Assembly: GCF_020099275.1 (NCBI RefSeq)
Contig: NZ_CP083646.1
Span: 2,613,378 to 2,677,377 of the forward strand
Length of the DNA: 64,000 nt
Direction of reading: 5' to 3'
From: Corynebacterium falsenii
Lineage (GTDB): Bacteria > Actinomycetota > Actinomycetes > Mycobacteriales > Mycobacteriaceae
The notes under the pieces are model-generated. The model did no database searches and was not told the origin of the DNA. It was given only the letters and a program-made list of their open reading frames with translations. Position numbers and translations under genes: made by a program. Below are positions 38,345 to 47,497 of the stretch, piece by piece (within the stretch, counting starts at the first letter, position 1; each line of letters starts with the position of its first letter).

Positions 38345-38731
38345 CTACCTCTTCCTCATCATCAGAGAGTGTGTCGAGGCCATCGTCTCGGCCCCGGTTG
38401 GATCATGTGGCGACAGCCTGACCGGATCACTGTCAGTCCTCACGCTAGACAGCTTCACCCCACCAACTTCGGTTAGCGACAGCATCGCGTCCGCCACTGC
38501 CTCCGCCGCGTCCGCACACGACGTGAAATCCGGCCCTGTCGTCGTGAGCACCACACGTACATCAGACGCCAGCCGGCGCCCAGGAAGATCACCAGCAGGG
38601 CGCACCGTAGGTGTCTGCACCACCGTCACCACCTGATCCGGGGTGTACTCCGCATCCCGATCCAGCCGAATATCCAGCCCCGGCAGAGCTGCACGCAGAC
38701 CACGGACTATCACCCACGCCGCATCGATCAT
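38345..38731 (-). CDS. tail terminator-like protein
   Basis: 128 aa between the HK97 gp10-like gene and the major tail gene, the standard place of the tail terminator (lambda gpU type). The start ATG overlaps the upstream stop by four bases. Confidence 0.6.
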   Translation of the reverse strand: MIDAAWVIVRGLRAALPGLDIRLDRDAEYTPDQVVTVVQTPTVRPAGDLPGRRLASDVRVVLTTTGPDFTSCADAAEAVADAMLSLTEVGGVKLSSVRTDSDPVRLSPHDPTGAETMASTHSLMMRKR

Positions 38732-39042
38732 TTCACCGCCCTCGTCAAGTTGAACTGGCCAGGAACGAACCTGCCCGGAGCGCCATCCTTACCGTCCGCG
38801 AAGTGCCCGAACTCGATCGCGTTAGCCTGAGGATAGGTGTTCTCCACCACCCGGTCAGTAACGCCCTTCTCACCAGGAACAGCCCGGACGGAAAACGAGC
38901 CAGAATACCGGCCGGTGCGGAACCTCTCCTTCGCATTGGCCTCCGCCCGCGCCCGAATGGTCTCCGCGCCCGCGTCGAGCAGCGGCTGCACGCCCGGCAT
39001 ACGCGCCAACATCGCGCCCGCATCAGGATCAACCCACGCCAT
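38728..39042 (-). CDS. HK97 gp10-like tail completion protein
   Basis: 104 aa. The pattern of an N-terminal helix, then TGRYSGSFSV and NAIEFGHFADG...RFVPGQF, resembles HK97 gp10-type neck proteins. Confidence 0.65.
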   Translation of the reverse strand: MAWVDPDAGAMLARMPGVQPLLDAGAETIRARAEANAKERFRTGRYSGSFSVRAVPGEKGVTDRVVENTYPQANAIEFGHFADGKDGAPGRFVPGQFNLTRAVK

Positions 39043-39410
39043 TATCTGACTCCTCTCTTCACGCCAGCCTGCTTCAAATACACCACGTCACGAGCAGTCC
39101 GGCGCGATCCTCGATGCCTCTTCGGCTCGCCCACGACGTTGTACAGCACTCCGTCAGCGTCGATCACCTGTGACAGATCATCACCAGGGAAGGTGCGACA
39201 GTAGAACCTCTTCATGTTCAGCACCCCGGATTCCCCAGCCGCGGCATACGACTGAATGTCCGCGCTCGAGGACTCCTGTAGTCTGCCATCCACCGCGGTA
39301 CGCCCAACCACCACGGGCTCCAGTCGGCCGCGCTCCCCCTCACGGTTCTCCCGCAGCAGCACCACAACCCGGTCAGGGCTGTTAGACCTTGCTCTCAGGC
39401 TCACGGCCAC
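39042..39410 (-). CDS. head closure (stopper) protein
   Basis: 122 aa, GTG start overlapping the previous gene; central FYCRTFPGDDLSQVIDADGVLYNVVGEPKRH is compatible with the SPP1 gp16-like head-closure fold. Assignment mainly by position. Confidence 0.55.
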   Translation of the reverse strand: MAVSLRARSNSPDRVVVLLRENREGERGRLEPVVVGRTAVDGRLQESSSADIQSYAAAGESGVLNMKRFYCRTFPGDDLSQVIDADGVLYNVVGEPKRHRGSRRTARDVVYLKQAGVKRGVR

Positions 39411-39865
39411 ACCCCCTCATCATCCGAGTACCACGGGAACCCGTAGGCTGTCCCGTCCGGCACATAGCGAGTGCCAGACCTGCCCACATCACCTCGATAC
39501 GTCCCCAGAGTCCCGATACCGCTCGCCCGCCGCGCCGAACTGTACTCCAGCAGCGTCCGCTTCTCGTTAGGGGTGAAAATATCAGCCTTAGTGACCGTCG
39601 CGTCCAGGCCGTAGCTGTAATCGCCCTCCGCCTCACGCGTAAAACGATCAGGGTTGGTGTACATCCGGCGGGTAGCCATACCCAGCACCGCCATAGCCCC
39701 CGGCGGCACGTCAGCCGGTGACCGCCAATCACGCCGCGTCAAGTCCAACGCCGCGGCAGACACCATCTCGATAGCCCACACCGCCAACCCCTGATCCAGC
39801 GAACCGTAGTCACTCGACAGCGACCGCTCGAGGTCAGCCATTTCCACTAGCCGTGTGCGCTCCAT
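39401..39865 (-). CDS. head-tail connector (adaptor) protein
   Basis: 154 aa from ATG 39865, preceded by AAGGAGG; the upstream in-frame codons run into a hairpin and are unlikely to be translated. Helical (VEMADLERSL...LAVWAIEMVSAAALDLT), as in gp6/gp15-like adaptors that join portal and neck. Confidence 0.65.
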   Translation of the reverse strand: MERTRLVEMADLERSLSSDYGSLDQGLAVWAIEMVSAAALDLTRRDWRSPADVPPGAMAVLGMATRRMYTNPDRFTREAEGDYSYGLDATVTKADIFTPNEKRTLLEYSSARRASGIGTLGTYRGDVGRSGTRYVPDGTAYGFPWYSDDEGVWP

Positions 39866-39891
39866 CCGGAGCCTCCTTTCAATAGGAAAGA

Positions 39892-39931
39892 CGGGGCCAA
39901 CAGTCCCCAACTGGGAGAACCATCAGCCCCG
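39892..39931 (-). terminator. hairpin after the major capsid gene
   Basis: CGGGGC and GCCCCG (39892-39897 / 39926-39931) enclose an imperfect stem-loop directly after the capsid stop; the minus strand continues GTCTTTCC. It may act as a weak terminator or mRNA-stabilising element. Confidence 0.5.
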
Positions 39932-39945
39932 CCTACCAGAGTCGC

Positions 39946-41004
39946 CTACGCAGCCGCAGGAGCGTCCTCTTCGAACCCATCCGTGCCAGTCAGCACAGCG
40001 ATACGCTGCGGATCAAGCACCTGGGCGCCAGCGAAGGTATCCACGATCGCACGGTCAGTCAGGTGATCCGGATCGTAGTCCTGCAGGTACCGCATGGTGA
40101 ACCCGTCAGCAGAAGCAGTAGCGGAGAACGCAGCACCACGAGGAGCAGCGGTCGTACGGGTCACCAGAGTGATCGCGTCACGCTGCACCGCGTACGCCTT
40201 CAGCGGATCAATGGTGTAGTCCACCAAGATCGTGAAGCCATACAGCTTGCCGATGACCGCCTGGCGGAGCAGATCACCCGTACCAGCCTCGTTCACCTTG
40301 AAAAGATTCTCCTGGGACAGCAGGGAGGCCTCCCACTGGGAACCGACCACCAGGTAGCGGTTGTCCAGTGGCACACCACGCTCCGCGAAAAGACGGTGCG
40401 CCGCGCGGATGACCTTGAGCACATCCTTGTGCGTCTTCGCAGTTAGCTGCTCCGCCTTCACCGAGGTGTTTACGCCGTACCCGACGAACTCGGTACCGGC
40501 GTCACGCAGGTCCTGCAGCGTCGCGTACGACTTCCCGTTAGAGCCAACCAGCTTGCCCTTGACCTTCTCCTTATCCACGGCAGTCAGGCCAGCCGGGATG
40601 TCAGCAAACGACTTCGCCACGATCCCGTTGATCGCCTCCGCCACAGACTCCGCCATCGGGGCCACGACCTGCGACTCCATGTCACGCAGAGTGAACGTCA
40701 CGAAGTCATCAGGCAGCTTCACAGCGTTGTACACCTGGTCGGTGACCTTCACGCTGGTGTAAGGCTCCCACAGATTCGAGTAGGTGATCGCGTTCTCAGC
40801 ACGACGATCAGACTCGGTGTAAATCCGAGCCTTATCGATCATCACCGGGCGCTTCACCGTCACAGACGCGCCACGGCCAGCCACGATCTCACGCGAAAAA
40901 TCCGCGTTGACGATTCGAGCCAGGGTGGACTTGTACTTCAGAGCAGCCAGCGTAGAGGTCGCCACCTGCTCAGGGGTGAACAGCAAATGATTAGGTGCAG
41001 CCAT
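39946..41004 (-). CDS. major capsid protein
   Basis: 352 aa, HK97-fold-type capsid subunit by place (after the scaffold, before the connector genes) and by features such as NADFSREIVAGRGASVTVKRP, DFVTFTLRDMESQ and RAAHRLFAERGVP. No prohead protease gene is next to it, so assembly depends on the separate scaffold gene. Confidence 0.88.
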   Translation of the reverse strand: MAAPNHLLFTPEQVATSTLAALKYKSTLARIVNADFSREIVAGRGASVTVKRPVMIDKARIYTESDRRAENAITYSNLWEPYTSVKVTDQVYNAVKLPDDFVTFTLRDMESQVVAPMAESVAEAINGIVAKSFADIPAGLTAVDKEKVKGKLVGSNGKSYATLQDLRDAGTEFVGYGVNTSVKAEQLTAKTHKDVLKVIRAAHRLFAERGVPLDNRYLVVGSQWEASLLSQENLFKVNEAGTGDLLRQAVIGKLYGFTILVDYTIDPLKAYAVQRDAITLVTRTTAAPRGAAFSATASADGFTMRYLQDYDPDHLTDRAIVDTFAGAQVLDPQRIAVLTGTDGFEEDAPAAA

Positions 41005-41009
41005 TAGAG

Positions 41010-41540
41010 CTACCTTTCGTAGATTCGAGCACCGATCTTCGTCAGATCAGTCTCAGTGGAATCACCCTCATCAGACCCAAACCGGACACCATCACCCGGC
41101 AACCCACCAGGCACAAAACGCCGGTTAGAGAACAGCTCCTTCAGCTTCTCCGCATCCGCCTTCAGCTCCTCCGGGGTGGAACCCTGCAGCCGCAAAGCCA
41201 TGTCAGCAGGCAGGCCGGTCTCCTGCGCCGCCATGAACTGCGCCAGCTTATGCTCCGCTGCGGTTGCCCGCTCACGCAGCTTCTGGTTCTCCCGGTTCGT
41301 CTTCCGGTTCTTACGGATCAGCTTCTGAATGTCCTCGTCACGGGGAGAATCATCCTCATCGTCATCATCGTCAGATGAGTCGTCATCTACCTGCGAATCG
41401 TCATCCTCCCGCTCCTGGCTGGAGGTGTCCGCAGACTCCGTGTCGTGGGTGTCGGTAGTGTCCGTGGTCTCGGTAGCCTCAGACTCCACGGCCTGGGTCT
41501 CCTGATCACCATCGGTCTGATCATGGGTGGTATCGGTCAT
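41010..41540 (-). CDS. scaffolding protein
   Basis: 176 aa from ATG 41540 (AAAGAGGAG upstream). An acidic low-complexity N-terminal half (Asp/Glu/Thr/Ser), a charged coiled coil in the middle (IQKLIRKNRKTNRENQKLRERATAAEHKL) and a short C-terminus: the standard phage scaffold (DUF4355-like). Confidence 0.85.
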   Translation of the reverse strand: MTDTTHDQTDGDQETQAVESEATETTDTTDTHDTESADTSSQEREDDDSQVDDDSSDDDDDEDDSPRDEDIQKLIRKNRKTNRENQKLRERATAAEHKLAQFMAAQETGLPADMALRLQGSTPEELKADAEKLKELFSNRRFVPGGLPGDGVRFGSDEGDSTETDLTKIGARIYER

Positions 41541-41606
41541 GTGCTCCTCTTTCCGCTCCAGGCGATAAAGACGTCTCAAATGTGCAGACACCCGGCCTGC
41601 AATCCC

Positions 41607-42737
41607 CTACAGCTTGTCTGCGTACTCCCGATACGACTCGATCCTCGACACCAGCTTCTTAGCCTCATACTCCAGCGCCATCACCGGCAGATCATCCGAG
41701 CCTTGTCCACGCGCCTTCAGCTCCGCTATTTCCTCCCGCACACCAGCCAGACGCTTCTCATACTCATCCGCGAACTCAAGGTACTGCTCACGCCCCCACT
41801 CACTCTTCGTCCCATCAGAAGCACGCCGCTCCGAGGCCTTCGCCGGCGTCGGCCTAGCCCGCTGCCCCGTCGACTGCCCACGAACCGGAGGGCGCTTACG
41901 CCGCGTCCCCTCCAACGGCCCGTCGTAGTTCTCCGGCAGCGTCCCGGACTGCCGCCACCGCTGCCACGCCTTCCACGGATCGGGCTGGCCAGACGCAATC
42001 TCAGCCCACTCGTAAGCCAGCTGATTACCGTTCCCCGGCAGATCAACCTTCCCGTCGACCATGTACACCGGCTCCAACGTGCAGCAACAGTGGTCATGCA
42101 CCTTAAACCGCCCATCACCCACAAAACGGGCGTTAGACGCAGTGAACGCGTCCGACCGGTACAGCTGCACACCCGGAATCTCCTCCCCCATGTAGTAGAT
42201 CCCGCGAGAGGCGAGCATTGCACAGAAAGGGCACGGGTCCGCGTCTACTACGCGGGCGTACCCCACCGGGCCGTGACCCCGGCGAACCTCCTGCTCGATC
42301 ACCTGACGGCCACCGTCCTCCACGATCTTCGTGGCCTTACCAATCACGGCCTGCTCAATCCGGGCCTGCGCCTCCTCCACCGAGTATCCCTTGTGCGACA
42401 CAGACTTACCCACTCCACGCGTGGTCTTCAGCAGCTCACGAGCCGCGTCAGCTGGCTCATACTCCCCCGGCTCCTCGATCGGCGGCGGAGCGTCCGGAGC
42501 CTCCACCGCCTGGAACTCCCTCAAATAATCGATCGACAGCTCACGGCTCCGTTCACGCATCCGCGCCACATCCGGCGCCACACGCCTGACAAACACCTCC
42601 GACGAATCATCAATATCGTAGTAGTCAAAAGTCTTGCCAAACACGGCGCGAATGAAATTCGCCAGCTTCTCCGCCAAGCCCACCTGAGCCAGTCGATGCT
42701 CCTCAGTCAAACGCTTCCCCCGCTGCGTCCTAGCCAC
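41607..42737 (-). CDS. MuF/VG15-like minor head protein
   Basis: 376 aa between portal and scaffold, with the conserved DADPCPFCAMLASRGI and RSDAFTASNARFVGDGRFKVHDHCCC segments of the actinophage VG15/MuF-like family. The Cys and His residues suggest metal binding. The C-terminal third is a charged helix. Overlaps the portal gene by eight bases. Confidence 0.8.
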   Translation of the reverse strand: MARTQRGKRLTEEHRLAQVGLAEKLANFIRAVFGKTFDYYDIDDSSEVFVRRVAPDVARMRERSRELSIDYLREFQAVEAPDAPPPIEEPGEYEPADAARELLKTTRGVGKSVSHKGYSVEEAQARIEQAVIGKATKIVEDGGRQVIEQEVRRGHGPVGYARVVDADPCPFCAMLASRGIYYMGEEIPGVQLYRSDAFTASNARFVGDGRFKVHDHCCCTLEPVYMVDGKVDLPGNGNQLAYEWAEIASGQPDPWKAWQRWRQSGTLPENYDGPLEGTRRKRPPVRGQSTGQRARPTPAKASERRASDGTKSEWGREQYLEFADEYEKRLAGVREEIAELKARGQGSDDLPVMALEYEAKKLVSRIESYREYADKL

Positions 42738-44145
42738 CGCTCACCTCAGTGATCGTCGACGTGGCCTGGCGGCTAAAGCTCGCATTCAGCGGATCACGCT
42801 CCAACTCCAAATCCGCAGCCCGCTCCCACTCCACCACATCAGCGGCCTCAACACCAGGAATCATGCCCCACAGATTCCGCTTCGGCACACCCAACATCTG
42901 AGCAGCCTTACCCAGGGCATCCACAGCCTGCGCCAGCGACCTGATCTCCATGTCTTGCCAGGACACACGGATCAGCGGATCACGCGCCAACCCCTCCATG
43001 CCAGCCACCTTCGCAGCCGCCCGCAAAACACTGCTGTACGCGTCCCCAGCACTCATCTGACGCTCGTACACCTTCTGCGTCAGCGGAGCACGAGCAGCGG
43101 CAAGTGCCTCCGCCGATAGGTTCACCAGCTGACCAGTCAACGCGTGCGCCGGGGTCTGCGATACAGCTGCGAGGGCTTCAATATCCGAGCGCCAAGAGTT
43201 CACGAAAGGGTCCAAGGCTGTGGCATCAAGCGTGCCGAAGTGCACCCCATCCCCACCGGTCAGGATGTCATCCTGTGCCAGCTTGACCTTCAACCGCTCT
43301 GCCGCGGCTTCATCAAAAGTGTCCGGGATCGGGTCGCCGTCCTCGTCCACCTGCTCCGGCATCTCCAACCCCGTCGCAGTCTTCACCTTCCACGAATTGA
43401 AATGCTGAGCCAACAAGCGGTCATAGGCAGTCTTATTGATCCGCTGAGCAGCAGGAATGAAAGGCTCCACCTCACCAATCACCCGCCCATCAAGATCAAG
43501 CTGGTTACAGAATCGCACCACCGGCACGAAATCCAGGCCAGTATCCTCCACGCTGACAATGCGCAGACCACCCATGTCCCCATCGCCACGAGCAGCGTTG
43601 TCCAGCGCCAGGACAATACTCACCCCCGGTAGTCGGAGCCGAAACCGGCCCACATCCCCCTCACGCCCCAGCAACTCCAGCGCAGCAGACGGATACGGCT
43701 CCGCACCAAGGTCATCGAACTCGACCGCGACCCGGCGCGGCGACAACATCCGAATACGCGCCGGAACATCACTACCGAACTCCGTTGGGGACACCACAGC
43801 ATAAGAATGCCCGTACGAGATCATCGCCCGGTGGTTCGAGATCTGCTGCGACCGCATCCGGTTCGCATTCCACAACCCCCACAGCTCGTCGATCCGCCCA
43901 TCCTCGCCTACAACGTTGTCGACATACATCGCCTGCACACAGTTGTCCACGACCAGGCGAAGCCACGGCGTACGCGACAGATCACGCAAAGCACGATGCT
44001 CACTAGTAGCCAAGCGGGGTACCTCAAATCCCGCGTCCAGCTCCGGGCGTAGCCACGAGTCGACCGAGTCGCACTGCCGTCGCTGCCGAGACAGCTTCGA
44101 GTTGAGACGGTCGAAGACCTTCTTGACCTGTAAAGCGTCCATCAT
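42730..44145 (-). CDS. portal protein
   Basis: 471 aa, SPP1 gp6-type portal: MYVDNVVGEDGRIDELWGLWNANRMRSQ and YGHSYAVVSP in the first third, INKTAYDRLL in the middle. Forms the dodecameric DNA channel. Start overlaps the terminase stop (ATGA). Confidence 0.88.
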   Translation of the reverse strand: MMDALQVKKVFDRLNSKLSRQRRQCDSVDSWLRPELDAGFEVPRLATSEHRALRDLSRTPWLRLVVDNCVQAMYVDNVVGEDGRIDELWGLWNANRMRSQQISNHRAMISYGHSYAVVSPTEFGSDVPARIRMLSPRRVAVEFDDLGAEPYPSAALELLGREGDVGRFRLRLPGVSIVLALDNAARGDGDMGGLRIVSVEDTGLDFVPVVRFCNQLDLDGRVIGEVEPFIPAAQRINKTAYDRLLAQHFNSWKVKTATGLEMPEQVDEDGDPIPDTFDEAAAERLKVKLAQDDILTGGDGVHFGTLDATALDPFVNSWRSDIEALAAVSQTPAHALTGQLVNLSAEALAAARAPLTQKVYERQMSAGDAYSSVLRAAAKVAGMEGLARDPLIRVSWQDMEIRSLAQAVDALGKAAQMLGVPKRNLWGMIPGVEAADVVEWERAADLELERDPLNASFSRQATSTITEVSGG

Positions 44146-45641
44146 GCTGCGTAGCCCTTCTTCTTTTTCTTCACCGGCTCCATATCCAATCCACGCAGCG
44201 CCAACGTCACCGCGCGCAAAGGCTCCACCTTGACCTCACCAAACGGCGCCCACGTCCACGCGGTTTTCGACTGTCCCACCAAACGACGCCGCGCTGTATG
44301 CGCCGCGTCATCCAGCAAGGGGTGCGAACTGTGGAACAACGTGGGATCCGGAGCGCCGTCGGCATCCACCCTCGAAATACGGTCGTACAGGGTGGCCGTG
44401 CCCTTTGTGATATCCCCCGTGGTGGCCAGTGACACCGGCACTCCGGCCTCGGCCAGCCGCGGCGCGAGCGCTGCCGCGCCAGAAAACGAATCGATAACAA
44501 CACCAGCATGGGGCCGGTGCTTCTTCACTACTCGCGCACACTCATCCTGCACCCAGGCCATGCCGGACTTCGCCGCGATAATGTCCGCGACCACACGGCC
44601 GTCCGACAGCTCCGCCACGCCAGCGAGCACCGCCAAATCGCGATCGGCAGATACCTCAAGCCCCAAAGAGCGACGCTTCACCCGAGCCCCAGCAAGAACC
44701 TCCGAGGTCGCAAAAGACTTAGCCCACAAGTCCACGCCGATCGCCGCATCCGTCGACCGATCAGCCCACACACCCAGGCGCTCACGCTGATACTCCTCCG
44801 GCCCCATGACATCCAGCTCAACCTCTTGGATCCACTCCCACGACTGCAGATACCCCAGAGACGGGTTAGACGCCGCCACCGCCTCCGGAGAACGCCAGTA
44901 AACCTGCTTCAGATCAGCCGACCACTCGAAAAACGCCAAGTGCTTATTGGACTCAGGCTTATCAATTGCTTTCTCGCGGAGATTCAGCAGCACCTCTGAA
45001 TCATCGAAGCCGGTCGACGAGGTGTACCACACCTGCGGGCTAGGACGCGACGAAAGCACAGGCAGCAGGTCAGAAACGAGGGTTGAAGATAGCGCAAAAG
45101 CCTCATCGAGAATGACGCAGTCACCCTGCAGACCACGGCCGTTGCCACGCACACGAGACACGAAATCGATCCGCCGCCCGTCCTTCAAAATAATCGCCGT
45201 CTCGCGGCTATCCGGCATCGAGCGGACCTGCTCCAAGAACTCCGGCGTGTTCTCAATGATCTCCCGAATAGCCAAGTATTCCGCCCGAGCAGTCTTAAAC
45301 AGGTGTGCCGAGTGCACCAGTTTTTCCTCACCAAACACGAAAAGCCCGGCCAACAATCGCCACCGGACAATGCCATTCTTGCCATTCTGACGCGGCACGA
45401 TCAGACAGACCTGGAAGGCAAGCCACTTACCCGTCACCGGATCCTCAGCCATAGCGTTCCGAGCCACAAACTGCTGCCACGGCAACAACTCCACCCCACA
45501 CACCGAAGCAAGATCCGCCAAAATATCCCCAGACGACTGCGACCACTCCGGGGCATGGAAATATCGCGGCAACTGCTCCCCCACCGGCGCCGAACGAGGC
45601 GCGAAACCGCTCACCGGCACCACAAGACGGTCATCACTCAT
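44142..45641 (-). CDS. terminase large subunit
   Basis: 499 aa packaging motor. Walker A-like VPRQNGKN at about residues 82-89, Walker B VILDEAF at about 175-181, coupling motif YTSSTG, then the RNase H-like nuclease domain (GLEVSADRD, VIDSFSG). The ATG overlaps the terminase small stop. Confidence 0.93.
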   Translation of the reverse strand: MSDDRLVVPVSGFAPRSAPVGEQLPRYFHAPEWSQSSGDILADLASVCGVELLPWQQFVARNAMAEDPVTGKWLAFQVCLIVPRQNGKNGIVRWRLLAGLFVFGEEKLVHSAHLFKTARAEYLAIREIIENTPEFLEQVRSMPDSRETAIILKDGRRIDFVSRVRGNGRGLQGDCVILDEAFALSSTLVSDLLPVLSSRPSPQVWYTSSTGFDDSEVLLNLREKAIDKPESNKHLAFFEWSADLKQVYWRSPEAVAASNPSLGYLQSWEWIQEVELDVMGPEEYQRERLGVWADRSTDAAIGVDLWAKSFATSEVLAGARVKRRSLGLEVSADRDLAVLAGVAELSDGRVVADIIAAKSGMAWVQDECARVVKKHRPHAGVVIDSFSGAAALAPRLAEAGVPVSLATTGDITKGTATLYDRISRVDADGAPDPTLFHSSHPLLDDAAHTARRRLVGQSKTAWTWAPFGEVKVEPLRAVTLALRGLDMEPVKKKKKGYAA

Positions 45642-46237
45642 GCACCCTCCTTAGCCGCGGCCAAACGCTCCTGACGCTTCCGCTTCAACTCATCCGCCAT
45701 CGACGGGCCAGACTGCTTTCGCTCCCCCGGCTTCAGCACCCCAAGCTTGCCCAATGCGACACCAAGAGCTGCCTGTGTCTGGCGTGCCTCCGAGACCATC
45801 GAATTAATCACCACAGACACCTGACGCTCACCCGCCATCGTCTCCTCGACATCCCCCAGCTCGAACCACAACGTCTTGTTGCTGGACAGCGCGGCCGCGA
45901 ACCGCTCCAGACGATCTTTGAGACGGCACGCCTCCGTCAACAGCACCTCAGTAGCCGGGTCAAACGCATACTGCTCATGCAGCTCATCCCACATCCTCCG
46001 ACCAGCATCACGCAGAAAAGCCGGGTAGCCCTCCTTCTTCCCACCGTCAGCCACGACAACCTGCGTCCTGGTGCGCACCTTTGGCTTGTCCTTCTGCTTC
46101 GCGCGCCGCTGCCGCTGGTATTCCGAGTTAGCTTCACGGCACGGCTGGCAGTGCCGTTCCTTGCGCTTCGTATGCTGGCGGTATCCGGCGACAGTTCCGC
46201 ACTGCCGGCGCTTCTGGGGTGGCTTACGATCACTCAT
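45638..46237 (-). CDS. terminase small subunit
   Basis: 199 aa if it begins at ATG 46237 (MSDRKPP); a longer GTG start at 46315 is possible, as no clear ribosome site decides. N-terminal Cys/His cluster (CGTVAGYRQHTKRKERHCQPC), then a basic region and a helical domain, like other actinophage small terminases. Binds the packaging start site. Confidence 0.7.
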   Translation of the reverse strand: MSDRKPPQKRRQCGTVAGYRQHTKRKERHCQPCREANSEYQRQRRAKQKDKPKVRTRTQVVVADGGKKEGYPAFLRDAGRRMWDELHEQYAFDPATEVLLTEACRLKDRLERFAAALSSNKTLWFELGDVEETMAGERQVSVVINSMVSEARQTQAALGVALGKLGVLKPGERKQSGPSMADELKRKRQERLAAAKEGA

Positions 46238-46315
46238 AGCATCATCAGAGTGCCAGCCAGTTTTACAACCAGATCGCAGCCCGACAGTCAGTCCGTTCGA
46301 TTTGCGTAAAACCAC

Positions 46316-46486
46316 GCGGTGAAATGGGGTTTGTTTGAATACCGAGCTGTAAAAACCCCGCCAAATCGCGGTGCGCGAGTGCGACTACCATTACCGGTAG
46401 GTGGGAGCAGCCTGGGCGGAGGGGAGGCCTCCCCCAGGTTAGGGTTACCTATTCGAACACTTCGAGTTCACCGAACGTGTGAAGCT
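46316..46486. other. non-coding gap between HNH and terminase, candidate packaging site
   Basis: 171 bases without a gene, with the 14-bp perfect palindrome GGGGAGGCCTCCCC (46421-46434), the palindrome TACCGGTA (46392-46399) and several TTCGA-type repeats. In phages of this layout cos or pac lies here, between the HNH gene and the small terminase. Confidence 0.45.
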
Positions 46487-46771
46487 TCACCATTCGATGA
46501 TTGTTTTTGTTTCTTTTTTCGCTTTTCTTCCGTCGCTGCGTTGCGAGTTGCACTTCCTGTGTGCTGGTCGCGCTTCATCGTGAAGCTTTCCACCTCGAGC
46601 GATTGGAACAACGTGATCAAGGCTGAACGCATAGTCATGCAGCGGTGGCAAGTCCATGTCGATCGGATGACCACACAGCCAGCAGACCGCGAGTTCAGGG
46701 TTACGCTCCAGGCGTTGACGCTGCTGCTTGACGTGCTTCTTCCAGCGCCAATCAACGGTACGTTGCACCAT
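46487..46771 (-). CDS. HNH endonuclease
   Basis: 94 aa. CWLCG at about residues 30-34 and a downstream CN pair bind zinc; SLDHVVPIARGG and RPAHRKCNSQR carry the HNH catalytic residues. HNH proteins next to terminase are needed for DNA packaging cleavage in many cos phages. Confidence 0.85.
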   Translation of the reverse strand: MVQRTVDWRWKKHVKQQRQRLERNPELAVCWLCGHPIDMDLPPLHDYAFSLDHVVPIARGGKLHDEARPAHRKCNSQRSDGRKAKKETKTIIEW

Positions 46772-46773
46772 AC

Positions 46774-47013
46774 TTACCCCCTGCCCAAGGGGTTCTGACC
46801 TTTTCGCTCGCCTGGCCAGATACCGAATACTTTGTGGAAGTAGTTGCTGGCCAGACCCTTGGCGTGCTGGGGGCTCATGTACTTGGACAGGTGGGCCACC
46901 AGTGTTGTCCAGGGGTGTGCCGTGTTAGCCCACTTGGCTAGGCCGGGGCCGCGTGTCCAGTAGTGCTCGAGCTTCCTGGCCTGGTAGTCATCAGCCGGAT
47001 TTAGGTCAGCCAT
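46774..47013 (-). CDS. small conserved phage protein
   Basis: 79 aa, hydrophilic with aromatic residues (YWTRGPGLAKWANTAHPWTTLVAHLSKYM). It immediately precedes HNH in transcription order. Function unknown; this kind of protein is common next to actinophage terminase modules. Confidence 0.6.
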   Translation of the reverse strand: MADLNPADDYQARKLEHYWTRGPGLAKWANTAHPWTTLVAHLSKYMSPQHAKGLASNYFHKVFGIWPGERKGQNPLGRG

Positions 47014-47410
47014 CGGTGTTCCCCTCGATGTCGAATAGATGCAGTTGTGTCCCCCGGACAGCCGGGGGGCTTGTGGGTTTAGGCCGCGTGTACCGGTGCT
47101 GGGCGACGGCGTCCACGAGGGTCTCCCAGTCAGCTGATCGCAGGTGACGGTACTGGCCTATCCTGATCGATCTCACCACGTCCTTGGACAGACCAGTGCG
47201 GTGCGCGACGGTACGTAGGGATTCTGTGGGGTGGGAGATTTCGTCGAGCAGGCGCTTGGCGTCCTGGATGTCGTGCTGCTTCGTGCGGGTGTCGTGGTCT
47301 TGTCCGATCGTCCCGGCTGATAGCTGGCGGTAGTGCTCGGCGCAGAGTCCGAGTCCTCGAGTGTCTGGCTGGCTGCGGGGATTGGGGCACCCGCATCGCA
47401 GGCATTTCAC
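47006..47410 (-). CDS. zinc-finger/HTH protein at head of late operon
   Basis: 134 aa. N-terminal C-x2-C-x5...C-x2-HY zinc finger (residues 3-27, CLRCG...LCAEHYRQ) and a central HTH (LRTVAHRTGLSKDVVRSIRIGQYRHL, about 64-90). First gene after a strong terminator and a palindrome, so a regulator of late transcription is a reasonable guess. Confidence 0.65.
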   Translation of the reverse strand: MKCLRCGCPNPRSQPDTRGLGLCAEHYRQLSAGTIGQDHDTRTKQHDIQDAKRLLDEISHPTESLRTVAHRTGLSKDVVRSIRIGQYRHLRSADWETLVDAVAQHRYTRPKPTSPPAVRGTQLHLFDIEGNTDG

Positions 47411-47427
47411 GGGTGGGTTCTCCTATC

Positions 47428-47443
47428 CCCGGACTGATCCGGG
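47428..47443. promoter_or_regulatory. perfect palindrome upstream of late operon
   Basis: CCCGGA - CTGA - TCCGGG, 18 bases before the start of the zinc-finger/HTH gene. It may be an operator or an mRNA leader hairpin. Confidence 0.45.
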
Positions 47444-47448
47444 TACGG

Positions 47449-47480
47449 AAAAAGCCCCGCTGTGGTGTCCAGTGGGGCTT
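47449..47480 (-). terminator. terminator separating early and late operons
   Basis: AAGCCCC (47452-47458) pairs with GGGGCTT (47474-47480); on the minus strand the stem is followed by TTTTT. Confidence 0.85.
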
Positions 47481-47497
47481 GCGTTGGTGGCGTGTTT

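Noticed and set aside
46468..46755. Second frame overlapping the HNH gene
   Set aside because: The frame at 46487-46771 carries the complete HNH and zinc motifs; the other is a shadow.
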